Below the pieces are notes generated by a model. It was given only the letters and a program-made list of their open reading frames with translations, had not been told where the DNA came from and made no database searches. The position numbers and the translations under genes are program-made. Shown here piece after piece: positions 43,335 to 51,609 of a stretch of DNA of 64,000 bases. This DNA is from a bacterium (GTDB lineage Bacteria > Desulfobacterota > Desulfocorpusculales > Desulfocorpusculum): assembly GCA_037481695.1 (NCBI GenBank), contig JBBFLE010000003.1, forward strand, positions 248,001-312,000. Reading direction: 5' to 3'. Each line of letters opens with the position of its first letter. Positions within the stretch are counted from its first letter, which is position 1.

Positions 43335-44138
43335 TCAAGAGAGTCTTTCTTTTGGGCTGGGGATACTTTGTATCACTCCCAACATGGCTCTTTGGAATTC
43401 CACCCTGGCTGGCTCCTCTTCTATGAGATCCGAGATTCTTTCCACAAGAACCGGGAGGTCCTCGCGATTCAGGTAATCCAAATTCATACCCATCTCCCCC
43501 AAAGTATCCTGAATTATCACAGGAGCTATGGGTCCGATTTGTGCGGCCAAGAGCTCTTCCATCTCGCCCATAAACCTCTTGAGCAAAGTTGGATCCAGGG
43601 GTTTTTGAGCAGACACCATCTTAATTATTCGGCGGTTGGCCAAGTGAGCCAAAACCCTGCTCACGGAGAATTCGTTGGCCTTAAGGGAGAGGCAGATGTC
43701 TTTGACAGAGTTTCGGCCATTGACCAATGCCAGCACCTTCCAGAGCTTACTGTCAACGCTCACCCGGCCTGCCTGTGTGTCGGCCGAAAGGGCGAAGACT
43801 GCTTCAGGGCCAGGCACCAGGGCCCTGATCTTGCGGATTTCCTCATGCCTTTCCTCTAAGAAGGAGAGGATGTGGTTGGTGTCCTCTTCCACATCCACCA
43901 CCAGGCTCTCCACATTCTCGTAAAAGCTCAAGGAGATGCTCATCCAGTTGCTCAAAAATTCCAGGGCCTCCTTTCCCCTGAGCCTTCCAACCTGGCAGTG
44001 AACAATGCGACCGTCGCTAAGCCCTATGACCCCTTCCCGGCCTGGCCAATGGTTCACCTGAAGCCTCCCGGAGCGGCCCTCTGCCACGAGTTTTTTTAGA
44101 GTTTCGTAAAGGCTTTGTGACCCAGGTTGCACTGCCAT
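43335..44138 (-). CDS. PATAN (DUF4388)-winged-helix protein
   Basis: The product has 267 residues. The N-terminal PATAN/DUF4388 domain (SLYETLKKLVAEGRSGRLQV, GVIGLSDGRIVHCQVG, GKEALEFLSNW) is followed by a winged-helix-like segment (LWKVLALVNGRNSVKDICLSL, EFSVSRVLAHLANRRIIKMV). A helical C-terminal domain (about residues 185-260) resembles the tails found in such proteins. PATAN proteins act in response-regulator and gliding/pilus signalling in cyanobacteria and delta-proteobacteria. GAGGGGTGGGATCTC precedes the ATG. It follows the roadblock-like gene by 29 bases. Confidence 0.78.
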   Translation of the reverse strand: MAVQPGSQSLYETLKKLVAEGRSGRLQVNHWPGREGVIGLSDGRIVHCQVGRLRGKEALEFLSNWMSISLSFYENVESLVVDVEEDTNHILSFLEERHEEIRKIRALVPGPEAVFALSADTQAGRVSVDSKLWKVLALVNGRNSVKDICLSLKANEFSVSRVLAHLANRRIIKMVSAQKPLDPTLLKRFMGEMEELLAAQIGPIAPVIIQDTLGEMGMNLDYLNREDLPVLVERISDLIEEEPARVEFQRAMLGVIQSIPSPKERLS

Positions 44139-44167
44139 GAGATCCCACCCCTCCCACAGAGTTTGTT

Positions 44168-44629
44168 TCAGTGGCCAGGCCTCTTGAACAGCTTGGAGAA
44201 AATGCTCCCCTCAGAAGCCTTTGCCCCTGAACTCGGAAAGACCTTTTGGACCCCCAAAGCCCTCCAACCATGCTCTTTCACATCCAGTGAAACCCTAAGC
44301 AAGGAGAGGCTGGTGGCTGGTTCTGCCACTAAGAAGAGATTTCTGTAAGAGGCTTCTTCCAGAGAAGGAGCCTCACCTGAGGGATCTGTATTCTGCCCTA
44401 TTCTTCTCCACAGAAGCAGAAACCTCGGGTAAAAAATGGCGATCTCTTTCAGCTCGGGCCTGCTCAAAAAAGGATGGTTCATCCATGTTTCAAGAAAACC
44501 AAACCAGCTAGAGTCCTCCCTTGCGTTCGGTAAAGAGCTCAAGATACGGCCATCAGGCCCTAAAACGCAAACCATTCGAACCCCATCCGTTGCGGCCAGA
44601 TCTGCAAGGGGAGATTCTTTTCCTGCCAT
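44168..44629 (-). CDS. Small roadblock/LC7-like protein
   Basis: The 153-residue soluble protein has the alternating pattern DGVRMVCVLGPDGRILSS, then a helix, then IFYPRFLLLWRRIG and YRNLFLVAEPATSLSLLRVSLDV. This resembles the beta-alpha-beta core of roadblock/LC7 (MglB-like) domains. The match is by shape more than by sequence, so the assignment is tentative. The C-terminus is basic and phenylalanine-rich (FSKLFKRPGH). The ATG at 44629 lies five bases after the upstream PATAN-roadblock gene stops; a TTG at 44650 would overlap it. Confidence 0.6.
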   Translation of the reverse strand: MAGKESPLADLAATDGVRMVCVLGPDGRILSSLPNAREDSSWFGFLETWMNHPFLSRPELKEIAIFYPRFLLLWRRIGQNTDPSGEAPSLEEASYRNLFLVAEPATSLSLLRVSLDVKEHGWRALGVQKVFPSSGAKASEGSIFSKLFKRPGH

Positions 44630-44634
44630 CAGCC

Positions 44635-45402
44635 TCACCCCTGTTCCCAATGAAGGATCATCTCTCGGCGGAGTCCAACAATGTCGATTCCTTTTTCCAC
44701 CTCTACTGCGGCCACAAGGTCTCCCCCCAAGCTGGCCAAAAGCCAGTTCCTGCCCTCCAGGACCAAAGAGAGCATCAGGGGTTGCCCACCGCTATCCGGA
44801 GGAGCCATCTGGCGGGCTGCTCCCAGCACCTCCCACATTATCCTGAACCAGCTCAGTAACTTGGGCACGGGTTGTGCAGGGCAAAGGACCTCCCCGGCCT
44901 TGCCCACCAGGCAATTGCCCACCCCGGGGCGATCCAGCATGACCCTATGGAAACCCCTCAGCCTCAGCAGTTCCGAGGCCTGGGCTTGGCCTTTGGGGGA
45001 AGCTGGCTCCTGGCTCTGTGGGGGAGCGGCTTTGCGGTCCTCGATACGGGCCATGGCCTGGATCAAGAGAGCATGCCAGGGGACATCTATGGTCTCCATG
45101 GCCGGCCGACGCTCGGCATCCAGAAGCACCTCTCCTTCCACCCACCCCAATAGCTCCTCAAAAGCCTTTGCTCCTGCGACATTTCCCACCTGTGCGTGAA
45201 CTATGTTGCCGCCCCTTAGGAAGATTTCTCCGGCTTTCCCGCTGCAGCGAAGTTCCACCTTGCCGGTGAACCCGTTCATGGCAAGCATCTGAATCAGGTT
45301 GGGCAACTCGAGTCCTGCAAAGAGCCCTATGAATCCTTTTTTGGGGGATCCAGAATCCTGGGGCTGACTGGAGGCAAAGCCTTTTTCCGTGGGTTCTTTC
45401 AT
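44635..45402 (-). CDS. PATAN (DUF4388)-roadblock fusion protein
   Basis: The product has 255 residues. The PATAN domain spans about residues 24-110 (LPNLIQMLAMNGFTGKVELRCSG, AGEIFLRGGNIVHAQVGN, GAKAFEELLGW). A proline-rich linker then leads to a roadblock/LC7-like domain (FHRVMLDRPGVGNCLVGKAGEVL, LSLVLEGRNWLLASLGGDLVAAVEVE). In related bacteria roadblock proteins pair with Ras-like GTPases such as MglA, but none is in the window. AGGGGAGAT abuts the ATG. It is the first gene of a four-gene signalling unit and sits about 60 bases downstream of a strong sigma-54 promoter. Confidence 0.78.
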   Translation of the reverse strand: MKEPTEKGFASSQPQDSGSPKKGFIGLFAGLELPNLIQMLAMNGFTGKVELRCSGKAGEIFLRGGNIVHAQVGNVAGAKAFEELLGWVEGEVLLDAERRPAMETIDVPWHALLIQAMARIEDRKAAPPQSQEPASPKGQAQASELLRLRGFHRVMLDRPGVGNCLVGKAGEVLCPAQPVPKLLSWFRIMWEVLGAARQMAPPDSGGQPLMLSLVLEGRNWLLASLGGDLVAAVEVEKGIDIVGLRREMILHWEQG

Positions 45403-45471
45403 ATCTCCCCTGTCAAAGGCAAAGCATCAAATGTTGGGTCCGCACCCCGCGGCCCGCATCAGGGCATACTT

Positions 45472-45489
45472 ATGCAAATGCTTTGCCAA
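45472..45489 (-). promoter_or_regulatory. Sigma-54 (-24/-12) promoter of the PATAN/roadblock cassette
   Basis: On the minus strand the sequence TTGGCAAAGCATTTGCAT matches the RpoN consensus: TGGCA at -24 and TTGCA at -12, with the GG and GC doublets exactly ten bases apart. The start site would be near 45462, about 60 bases before the ATG at 45402. Transcription would then need an activator of the kind encoded at 55916-57511, though a link to that gene is not shown. Confidence 0.68.
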
Positions 45490-45605
45490 TTGTCAAGCAA
45501 ATTCTGTGTTAATTTCCATGGCCATGCCAAACCCTATGGACATCACCTCCAAAAAAATGGCAGTATCGTTGCTGTACAGATGCACCAAATCATGGAGGTA
45601 CTGAC

Positions 45606-46538
45606 ATGGGAAAGATCATCATCACGGCTGCCATCACCGGTTCTGTTCACATCCCCACCATGAGTCCTCATCTGCCTTTGACCCCCGAGCAGATCATACA
45701 GGACGCTGTCAAGGCCTGGGAGGCAGGAGCGGCCATAGCCCACATACACGTGAGGGATCCCAAGGATGGCAGGCCCAGTTCAGACCCCGAGCTTTTCTAT
45801 CGCGTGTGCAGAGGCATAAAAGAAAGATGTGATTTGATCCTGCTTCCCACCACAGGAGGAGCCATTGGCCAGAGCTGGGAGGAGAAGCTGGTCCCCATTC
45901 GAAAATTACAGCCTGAGATGTGTTCTTTTGACCCTGCCCCTTTCAATTTCGGTATCTTTCAGTTGGCAGGAAGGTTCCATCAATTCCGCTTTGATTGGGA
46001 AAAGGGCTATCTGGAGCAGTGCAGGAGAATAACTTTTGCTCCCACCTTCGATGACGACCTGAATTACGCCCGTACCTTTCTGGAATTGGATGTAAAGCCT
46101 GAATTCGAGATGTACGAACTGGGTCATCTCAATTACGTGACCTGGCTCATGGAAGAAGGCCTGGTCAAGAAGCCCCCTCATCTACAGTTCGTGTTCGGAC
46201 CCATGGTAGGCTGGATGCATCCCTCTGTGAAACACCTGGTCATGATGTACGAGGAAGCGGTTTCGCTTCTGGGGGAATGGAATTTCACCTGGTCCGTTGC
46301 TGGGGCAGGCCGCCACCAGATCCCCCTTGCAGCTACAGCCATGGCCATGGGAGCCCCCAACGTGAGGGTGGGCTTGGAGGATTCCCTTTACGCTGGGAAA
46401 GGCAAGCTTGCATCTTCCAGCGCGGAACAGGTGGCCATGGTGGTGCGAATAGCCAAGGAAATGAGTCTGGAGCCTGCCAGCCCGGCTGAGGCCAGGCAGA
46501 TCTTGGGTCTCAAGGGCCTGGACAAGGTGGCTTTCTGA
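45606..46538 (+). CDS. BKACE family beta-keto acid cleavage enzyme
   Basis: The 310-residue TIM-barrel zinc enzyme is of the DUF849/Kce family, which condenses a beta-keto acid with acetyl-CoA to give acetoacetate and a CoA ester. Zinc-binding His46 and His48 lie in AHIHVRDPKDGRP, at the same numbering as the characterised Kce enzyme. The third ligand glutamate is Glu258 in RVGLEDSLYAGKG, and PTTGGAIGQS forms the CoA loop. 3-Keto-5-aminohexanoate is the founding substrate, but the family is diverse. GGAGGTACTGAC precedes the ATG. It is divergent from the PATAN operon, with a probable terminator after it, so it is likely monocistronic. Confidence 0.9.
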   Translation: MGKIIITAAITGSVHIPTMSPHLPLTPEQIIQDAVKAWEAGAAIAHIHVRDPKDGRPSSDPELFYRVCRGIKERCDLILLPTTGGAIGQSWEEKLVPIRKLQPEMCSFDPAPFNFGIFQLAGRFHQFRFDWEKGYLEQCRRITFAPTFDDDLNYARTFLELDVKPEFEMYELGHLNYVTWLMEEGLVKKPPHLQFVFGPMVGWMHPSVKHLVMMYEEAVSLLGEWNFTWSVAGAGRHQIPLAATAMAMGAPNVRVGLEDSLYAGKGKLASSSAEQVAMVVRIAKEMSLEPASPAEARQILGLKGLDKVAF

Positions 46539-46566
46539 AATCTTTCAATGAGCTGGCCTGTTAGCA

Positions 46567-46593
46567 GGGCCTTTCCCCGGGCCCGCATTTTTT
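46567..46593 (+). terminator. Probable terminator of the BKACE gene
   Basis: The short GC stem GGGCC/GGCCC (46567-46571 and 46580-46584) is followed by GCA and six T residues (46588-46593), about 30 bases after the stop codon. The stem is only five base pairs, so strength is uncertain. Confidence 0.45.
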
Positions 46594-46779
46594 AAGACTT
46601 GGTGAAAGATGCTGGCTACCTTCTGGATATCTGGGGATGAACTAATCCCTGGTCAAATGCGGCCTGATTTTCAAAATGGGGGCCTTGCTGGGTCCAGCCC
46701 TGAAAACAGGTAAAGGGAACTGGGATCCCAGGGCATAGCCCCCATGTCACAGATCCTGGGCAATGATGGGGGCTGGGTC

Positions 46780-47220
46780 TTATGTTACATCCAGCCCCTC
46801 CCTTTGGAGCAATTCCAGGGCGATCCTCACGGCCCCGGCTATGATGGGAGGACATATCTCTGTGGGCAGCTTTCCGGGCTCTGCCTCCAATATGTCATCA
46901 CAATGGTTTCCAGGATATTGGGAAATAAGCTCTTCCTGGAATCTCTCCTCCAGTTCCTGGATCAGCATGTACATTTTGCCTTGCTCTATGCGGCCCTGGG
47001 ATGCAGTGGCTATGAGGCAGGCGGCTGCCGTCAAAGTCCCGCAGGTTGCTCCCATGAGCCCTTGGGCACCCACCAGGCCGCCCATGGCAGAAACCACCTG
47101 CGGCTGCTCGAGGCCCAGGTGACGCAGGCCAACATCCATGACTATCTGGCTGCAGAGGTTCCCCCTCTTGGAGGACTCCTTTACTTCCTGTGAAAGTTCC
47201 TCATCCCTCGGCACAGGCAT
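46780..47220 (-). CDS. C-GCAxxG-C-C family protein
   Basis: The product has 146 residues. Cysteine spacing and glycine-rich core (LCSQIVMDVG, GLVGAQGLMGATCGTLTAAACLI, then NHCDDI and ICPPII) follow the family named for its C-GCAxxG-C-C pattern, common in anaerobes and of unknown function. The GCA of the core is here GAQ, so one conserved cysteine is lost. The cysteines may bind a metal or cluster. GGGAGGGG precedes the ATG. It is transcribed downstream of the radical SAM gene, 63 bases after it, and may be co-expressed. Confidence 0.75.
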   Translation of the reverse strand: MPVPRDEELSQEVKESSKRGNLCSQIVMDVGLRHLGLEQPQVVSAMGGLVGAQGLMGATCGTLTAAACLIATASQGRIEQGKMYMLIQELEERFQEELISQYPGNHCDDILEAEPGKLPTEICPPIIAGAVRIALELLQREGLDVT

Positions 47221-47283
47221 GAACCCCTCCCCTTGTGGAATCTTTCAAACAGAGCGTTTTGTAACAGGCTGCGGCCGGGCATG

Positions 47284-49200
47284 TCAAGGCAGCCTTACCT
47301 TCCCCATCCTGGGCTTTCCAGGCGGCAGAGAAATTCCAGTGATGGCAGCCCAGGCAATGGTGTTTTCTCTTCTGGAGAAGAGAAGCTCTTCCTCCCTTCC
47401 ATGGAAAAGGGGCTGCAGAGCCTGCAGAATCTTTCTGGATATGAGTCTTGGGGTTTCCCACAAGACAGGCAGTTTCCTCAAGGGGTCTCTGTCCTGAAAA
47501 AAGGGCATCTGATGAACTACCCTTATAACTGGAATCAGCTGATCCAGCTCCAGCCAGAACGCCGGATCCTCATGGCACCTGGAAAGCAAGAAGGGACGGC
47601 AGGAAAGCCTGAGATAATCATCAGGGCAAAGAGACCAGAGGCCTGCCTGATACGAGCCTGGATCGTGTAGCTCTTTCAGAAGCTTCTCAAGGTTTCTCAA
47701 GGGAAACCGCCTTTGTGCTTCCATTCCCCAGAAAGGAAGAAGATCAGGCAGGAATTTCTTTTGCCACTGCCCCCATTGGGCCATGAGGCTCCAGGGAGGC
47801 TCATGGCTGCTAGATCTGAAAAGAAAAACAGGCGATTGGGCCAGGCTGTCCATCAATTCGGGGGCAAGGCCAGGAAGGCAGCCCCCTTGCTTCTCATGGA
47901 TCTCCACCAGCCCGATGAGATCAAAGGGGCCTTCACATGGACTCAAATCCGGCAGGTGCAGAGGATAAAGCCCCAGATCCAACCTCCTTTCTGCCTGTTC
48001 CAAAGCATTCCTGAGTTCCTCTATGCCCGTTTCCCCCACGGCCTCCACCTGGTATGGAGGGCTTGGTCTGTACTTCACCCCCCAGTATCCAGCCCTTTCT
48101 TTGAGCTTGGTGCCGGGCAGCACCAAAAGAGGAAATATTGTCACATGTTCCCCCAGGCCCTGTTCCCCGAGGAAATCAACTGTTTCCAGAAATCCCCTGG
48201 AGGTGTCCCCCGGTAGCCCGAGTATCACGTCTATCTGAAGCTGGATACCTCTTTCCAGAAGCAGGTGTGCCCCCTTGGCAAAGGCCAGGGGCCTACCAGG
48301 CCTGCCCACTTTTCTCAGGACGTGGCTATGAATGCTTTGAAGTCCTGTTTCTAGGGAGCGGAAGCCAGCTTTCTTAAACCCGTCCGCAAGGGTGGAGTCC
48401 ATCTGGTCCACCCGGGCCTCTGTGTGCAAAGGTATGGAGAGGGCGTTCCACCTGGCCAATTCCTCCAGACGCTTGGCCAGACCGGGGGTGACCTGGAAAG
48501 AGGGATCCAAGAAATAGATCTCCTTTACCCCCTTGCCCGAGGCCCAAAGCACATGGTTGCTGACCCATTGGGCAGGGAACCATCGCAACTCCTGGAGGCT
48601 TTTCCCGTAATAACAGTAAGCGCAGTGGTACGGGCAGCCGCGCATGGTCTCCACCCATATGGAGCCGTCCGGAGCCTGGGGCAAGAGCCCCATGAGATAG
48701 GGTGAGGGTATCTCATCCAGAGCCATTGCTGGACGGGCTCTTTCTCTTGCGGCCGCAAGCTTTTCTCCATTTACTTCCGGGTCCCGGGATATCTCCCCCA
48801 GCAGCAAAGGGAACACATGCTCACCCTCCCCGCAGTGGACCAAGTCAAAGGGATGGTGGGGGAACCTGTCCTGGAAGTCTCCGGCTGCCTCGGGCCCTCC
48901 TGCCAGGAGCCAGATGCGGGGATTGGACTCCTTGAGAGCCCTGGCCACTCTGATGGTCCTGTCCACATTCCAGAGGTATAGGGTAGCCACCACCACATGA
49001 GGCTCCAGGGAAAGTATCTGCCTGACCAAAGCCCCTGTGGAGGCAAAGGAGCTCAAAGCTTGCGGCAAGAAAATGGGTTCATGCTTCACTCCCTTGGCCA
49101 AGGCGCTGGCGGCCAGGTAACCTCCTGCCAAGGGATGATCTGCTCCGGCGTAGTCATAACCAAAATCCAAAACCGGCAATTGCAGGTAAACAACCCTCAT
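47284..49200 (-). CDS. B12-binding-domain radical SAM protein (DUF4080-type)
   Basis: The product has 638 residues. An N-terminal cobalamin-binding-like Rossmann domain (about residues 1-150; YLAASALAKG, VVVATLYLWN, IWLLAGGPEAAGDF, CGEGEHVFPLLL) lacks an obvious DxHxxG lower ligand. The radical SAM core follows with CPYHCAYCYYG, GVKEIYFLDPSF, GFRSLETGLQS and QIDVILGLPGDT. The C-terminal 250 residues resemble DUF4080. The substrate is unknown; relatives are often annotated as methylases or methylthiotransferases. The ATG at 49200 was chosen since it begins the Rossmann strand (RVVYLQLPVLDF), although its ribosome site is poor. Confidence 0.85.
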   Translation of the reverse strand: MRVVYLQLPVLDFGYDYAGADHPLAGGYLAASALAKGVKHEPIFLPQALSSFASTGALVRQILSLEPHVVVATLYLWNVDRTIRVARALKESNPRIWLLAGGPEAAGDFQDRFPHHPFDLVHCGEGEHVFPLLLGEISRDPEVNGEKLAAARERARPAMALDEIPSPYLMGLLPQAPDGSIWVETMRGCPYHCAYCYYGKSLQELRWFPAQWVSNHVLWASGKGVKEIYFLDPSFQVTPGLAKRLEELARWNALSIPLHTEARVDQMDSTLADGFKKAGFRSLETGLQSIHSHVLRKVGRPGRPLAFAKGAHLLLERGIQLQIDVILGLPGDTSRGFLETVDFLGEQGLGEHVTIFPLLVLPGTKLKERAGYWGVKYRPSPPYQVEAVGETGIEELRNALEQAERRLDLGLYPLHLPDLSPCEGPFDLIGLVEIHEKQGGCLPGLAPELMDSLAQSPVFLFRSSSHEPPWSLMAQWGQWQKKFLPDLLPFWGMEAQRRFPLRNLEKLLKELHDPGSYQAGLWSLCPDDYLRLSCRPFLLSRCHEDPAFWLELDQLIPVIRVVHQMPFFQDRDPLRKLPVLWETPRLISRKILQALQPLFHGREEELLFSRRENTIAWAAITGISLPPGKPRMGKVRLP

Positions 49201-49572
49201 GATCAACTGCACCCGAACGCTGTTGCTCAGCCCCTTTCCCCAGGAGCCAGCAGACTTGGAGCTCACGCTTTCTAAGCACCCAGGGGGCTTCAAACCCCGG
49301 CCCCCTTTGCTCCGACTCCAGCAATACCCTTTATGCTATATTGAAGCACACCCGGGGGATTGGAGCCAGCACGAAGCAGGAGCCGGGATGGATGGAAAAT
49401 CCTAGAGACTCTGTTTTCCTGGCCCCCAGCAGCATGAACTGCTTTATAATAGAAGCCGGGAGTCTAGATGAAAAAGAGTTGGGGGCTTGTGCTGCCTTAA
49501 AAAGGTACGCCCCCATACTGGCAGGAGAGCCGGTCGGCTTTTTTCAAAGACAAAGGACAGGGAGGTGATAAA
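49201..49572. other. Divergent intergenic region with possible structured leader
   Basis: This 372-base gap lies between the radical SAM gene (minus) and the zinc-ribbon peptide gene (plus). On the plus strand it holds a TATAAT (49445-49450) without a good -35, and a hairpin with six-base outer arms GGGGGC/GCCCCC (49481-49486 and 49509-49514). A weak AGCC/GGCT hairpin follows, with six T residues (49539-49544), just before the zinc-ribbon gene. This could be a short leader RNA or attenuator. No protein gene is apparent. Confidence 0.4.
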
Positions 49573-49776
49573 ATGTCAACACCCAGACACTGCCCCGGTT
49601 TCGAGTCTTTCAAGAACCTTCAGGCATTCACATGCCGCTGTCCCAATTGCGGGGCAGAAAAGGAGATCTTCTCAGACGAGTTCGACAAGCGGCACATCTG
49701 CTCGGCCTGCAAGCAGGAGATTGACTTCAGCAAGTGCCAGTTGGAGGTAAGCGGACAGACCAAGACCTCTAGATAG
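49573..49776 (+). CDS. Small zinc-ribbon protein
   Basis: The peptide has 67 residues. Two CxxC knuckles, CPNCG (residues 23-26) and CSAC (43-46), are 17 residues apart, with flanking cysteines at 21 and 55. The middle (EKEIFSDEFDKRH) is acidic. This is a compact zinc ribbon of the kind that binds nucleic acid or protein. I recognise no named family with certainty. GGGAGGTGATAAA precedes the ATG. It stands alone, with a possible leader hairpin upstream, so its expression may be regulated. Confidence 0.72.
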   Translation: MSTPRHCPGFESFKNLQAFTCRCPNCGAEKEIFSDEFDKRHICSACKQEIDFSKCQLEVSGQTKTSR

Positions 49777-50035
49777 GAGGAATACGGCCCGCATCATCGG
49801 CCAAGAGCTGCTGGTACGGGCCCATCCAAGGAAATCCCACTTTAAGCTCAGCCAGAGCTGTTGGCACTTCTCTGGCCCATGCAGGACAAGGCCTCAAGCA
49901 GCACAGCCCTGGACATGGGCAAGGTGATCTCGCCATGTGCTTAGATGAACTGGCTTATGTCCCATAGAGCATGATTTTCCCAATGAGGTAATTTCTGGGC
50001 CTGGAAAAAGGGTAAAGTTTCCCAGACTGGCTGAT

Positions 50036-51238
50036 TCACTTACCTCTTTGGTATTTCTTGTGGCTGGATCCTGACAAGACCTGCTGGAATTTCTCCCCAA
50101 GAAGTCTTTGCTGCCAAGGTGTGAGAAGCTCTTCCCAGGTTTGATTCAGGTGCCTTGGCTCAGAAGAGGCCAGGGCTCTAAGCAGGCTGTTGGGACACAG
50201 GATGCCTGGATCAAGACCTTCTTCTTTTGCCCTCTGGTCTCTTATCTGCTTGAGGGCCATGAAGCGATTTCGGGATCCAGGCGGATTCTGTACTGCCTTG
50301 GGTGGCTTGAAGGCAACAAAGGGATCTCTGTTAAGACCTTCCTGCAGAGCCCTGAGAAGACCCTCTGCCCATAGCTCCACTACTCTTTTGGTGATACCAG
50401 GAATCCCCAGCAAGCTCTTGAGGTCTGTGGGTTTTTCCCTGGCCAAGGCCAGGAGTGTCTCGCTGGGCAGGATCTTGAAGACCGGCACGTCCCTCTCTCT
50501 GGCCTGCTGCTCTCTCCACTCCAGAAGGGCCTGAAGCGCGGCCAGGCTTCTGTGGTCCAGCTTTCTGGCCCCAGGGATTTTCATGGCATTGGGGGGATCC
50601 CTGCGAAGGGGCTCGATCTTCTCCAGAGCTAGAAAATGAGCCCTGGCCAACTCCATTCGACCCAGAGCTTGCAGTTCGTGGGCCAGGGAGTCCCTGAGGG
50701 CCAGGAGATAACAGCTGTCTCTGACAGCGTAATCCAGCATGGGCGCTGGCAGAGGCCTTCTGCTCCAGTCGGCTCTCTGAAACCTCTTCTCCAGCCTTAT
50801 GCCCAGCCGCTCCTCCAAGAGATCCGAGAGGCCCAGCCTTTTGGCCCCAACACAGCGGGCTGCCACCATCGTGTCAAAAATTCCCCTGGGCTTGAACCCG
50901 GCGCCCTTGAGAAGCCTCATGTCATAATCGGCACCATGGAAAACCTTCTCCAAGTTTGGATTCTCCAACAGGGGCCTCAGGGCCTTGAGGTCCCCAAGGG
51001 CAAGGGGATCTATGAGTGCCACTTCCCGCGCTGAGCAAACCTGTACAAGGCATATTCTCTCCCTGTATCGATACAGGGAATCGGCCTCCAGATCCACTGC
51101 CAGCCTGGCCTCCATTGCCCATCTGCCCACCAGTTCCTCAAGGGCAATGGGATCTTCCACCCATAGGATCTCTCTTCCCAGCCTTGGCTGCAAAAGCCCT
51201 TGTGAATAGCTCCCAGAATCCTCTTTCACTTCTCCCAC
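50036..51238 (-). CDS. rnd: Ribonuclease D
   Basis: The 400-residue 3'-5' exoribonuclease trims tRNA and other small RNAs. The DEDD exonuclease motifs are ARLAVDLEADSLY (DxE), VFHGADYDMRLL (Exo II) and LDYAVRDSCYLLALRD (Exo III, DEDDy tyrosine). One or two HRDC domains fill the C-terminus (LEWREQQARERDVPVFKI and LKQIRDQRAKEEGLDPGILCP). The length is close to E. coli RNase D (375). The start is GTG at 51238; the codons preceding it contain remnants of another frame (see findings). It appears monocistronic. Confidence 0.93.
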   Translation of the reverse strand: MGEVKEDSGSYSQGLLQPRLGREILWVEDPIALEELVGRWAMEARLAVDLEADSLYRYRERICLVQVCSAREVALIDPLALGDLKALRPLLENPNLEKVFHGADYDMRLLKGAGFKPRGIFDTMVAARCVGAKRLGLSDLLEERLGIRLEKRFQRADWSRRPLPAPMLDYAVRDSCYLLALRDSLAHELQALGRMELARAHFLALEKIEPLRRDPPNAMKIPGARKLDHRSLAALQALLEWREQQARERDVPVFKILPSETLLALAREKPTDLKSLLGIPGITKRVVELWAEGLLRALQEGLNRDPFVAFKPPKAVQNPPGSRNRFMALKQIRDQRAKEEGLDPGILCPNSLLRALASSEPRHLNQTWEELLTPWQQRLLGEKFQQVLSGSSHKKYQRGK

Positions 51239-51609
51239 ACGGCTCCAACACTGGTTTTTTCAAGAAAGCATGGAACTGCCAGGCCTCTTCATTATTTTTT
51301 GAGGGCCCATGACAAAAGGCCGCAGGCTCCATGGGCTGGCCTCCAGATCCCAAAGCCTTCATTATGATTTCATGTTCCCAGAGCTGGAGCAACACCTCTG
51401 GATACATTCCAGGACCCAAGGCAAAGGATCATCCAAATCCCGGACTTGACACTTCAGGCAGAGCGCTCCATGCTCCAAGAAGAACTCAGCCCCGGATGAG
51501 GCCCCAGGGTGGGGTCATCTGGTCTTAGGCATCCATGGCCTTGGGATCTGCCTGCCAGTTTAAGGAGCCCTGTGAGGCCATGGAGGAGATCAAAGGGGGA
51601 GGTGGTTTC
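51239..51609. other. Intergenic region with possible broken minus-strand reading frame
   Basis: This 371-base gap lies between the RNase D start (minus) and an exported OB-fold-like protein (plus). On the minus strand, two protein-like stretches in different frames abut near 51420. One reads EFFLEHGALCLKCQ and DDPLPWVLE; the other reads MYPEVLLQLWEHEI and ALGSGGQPMEPAAF. They could be pieces of one gene broken by a frameshift. I could not identify a family, so no gene is called. Confidence 0.35.

Noticed and set aside
49481-49545. Possible 4.5S/SRP RNA because of the GGGGGC start
   Set aside because: The conserved apical SRP motif is absent and the length is too short.
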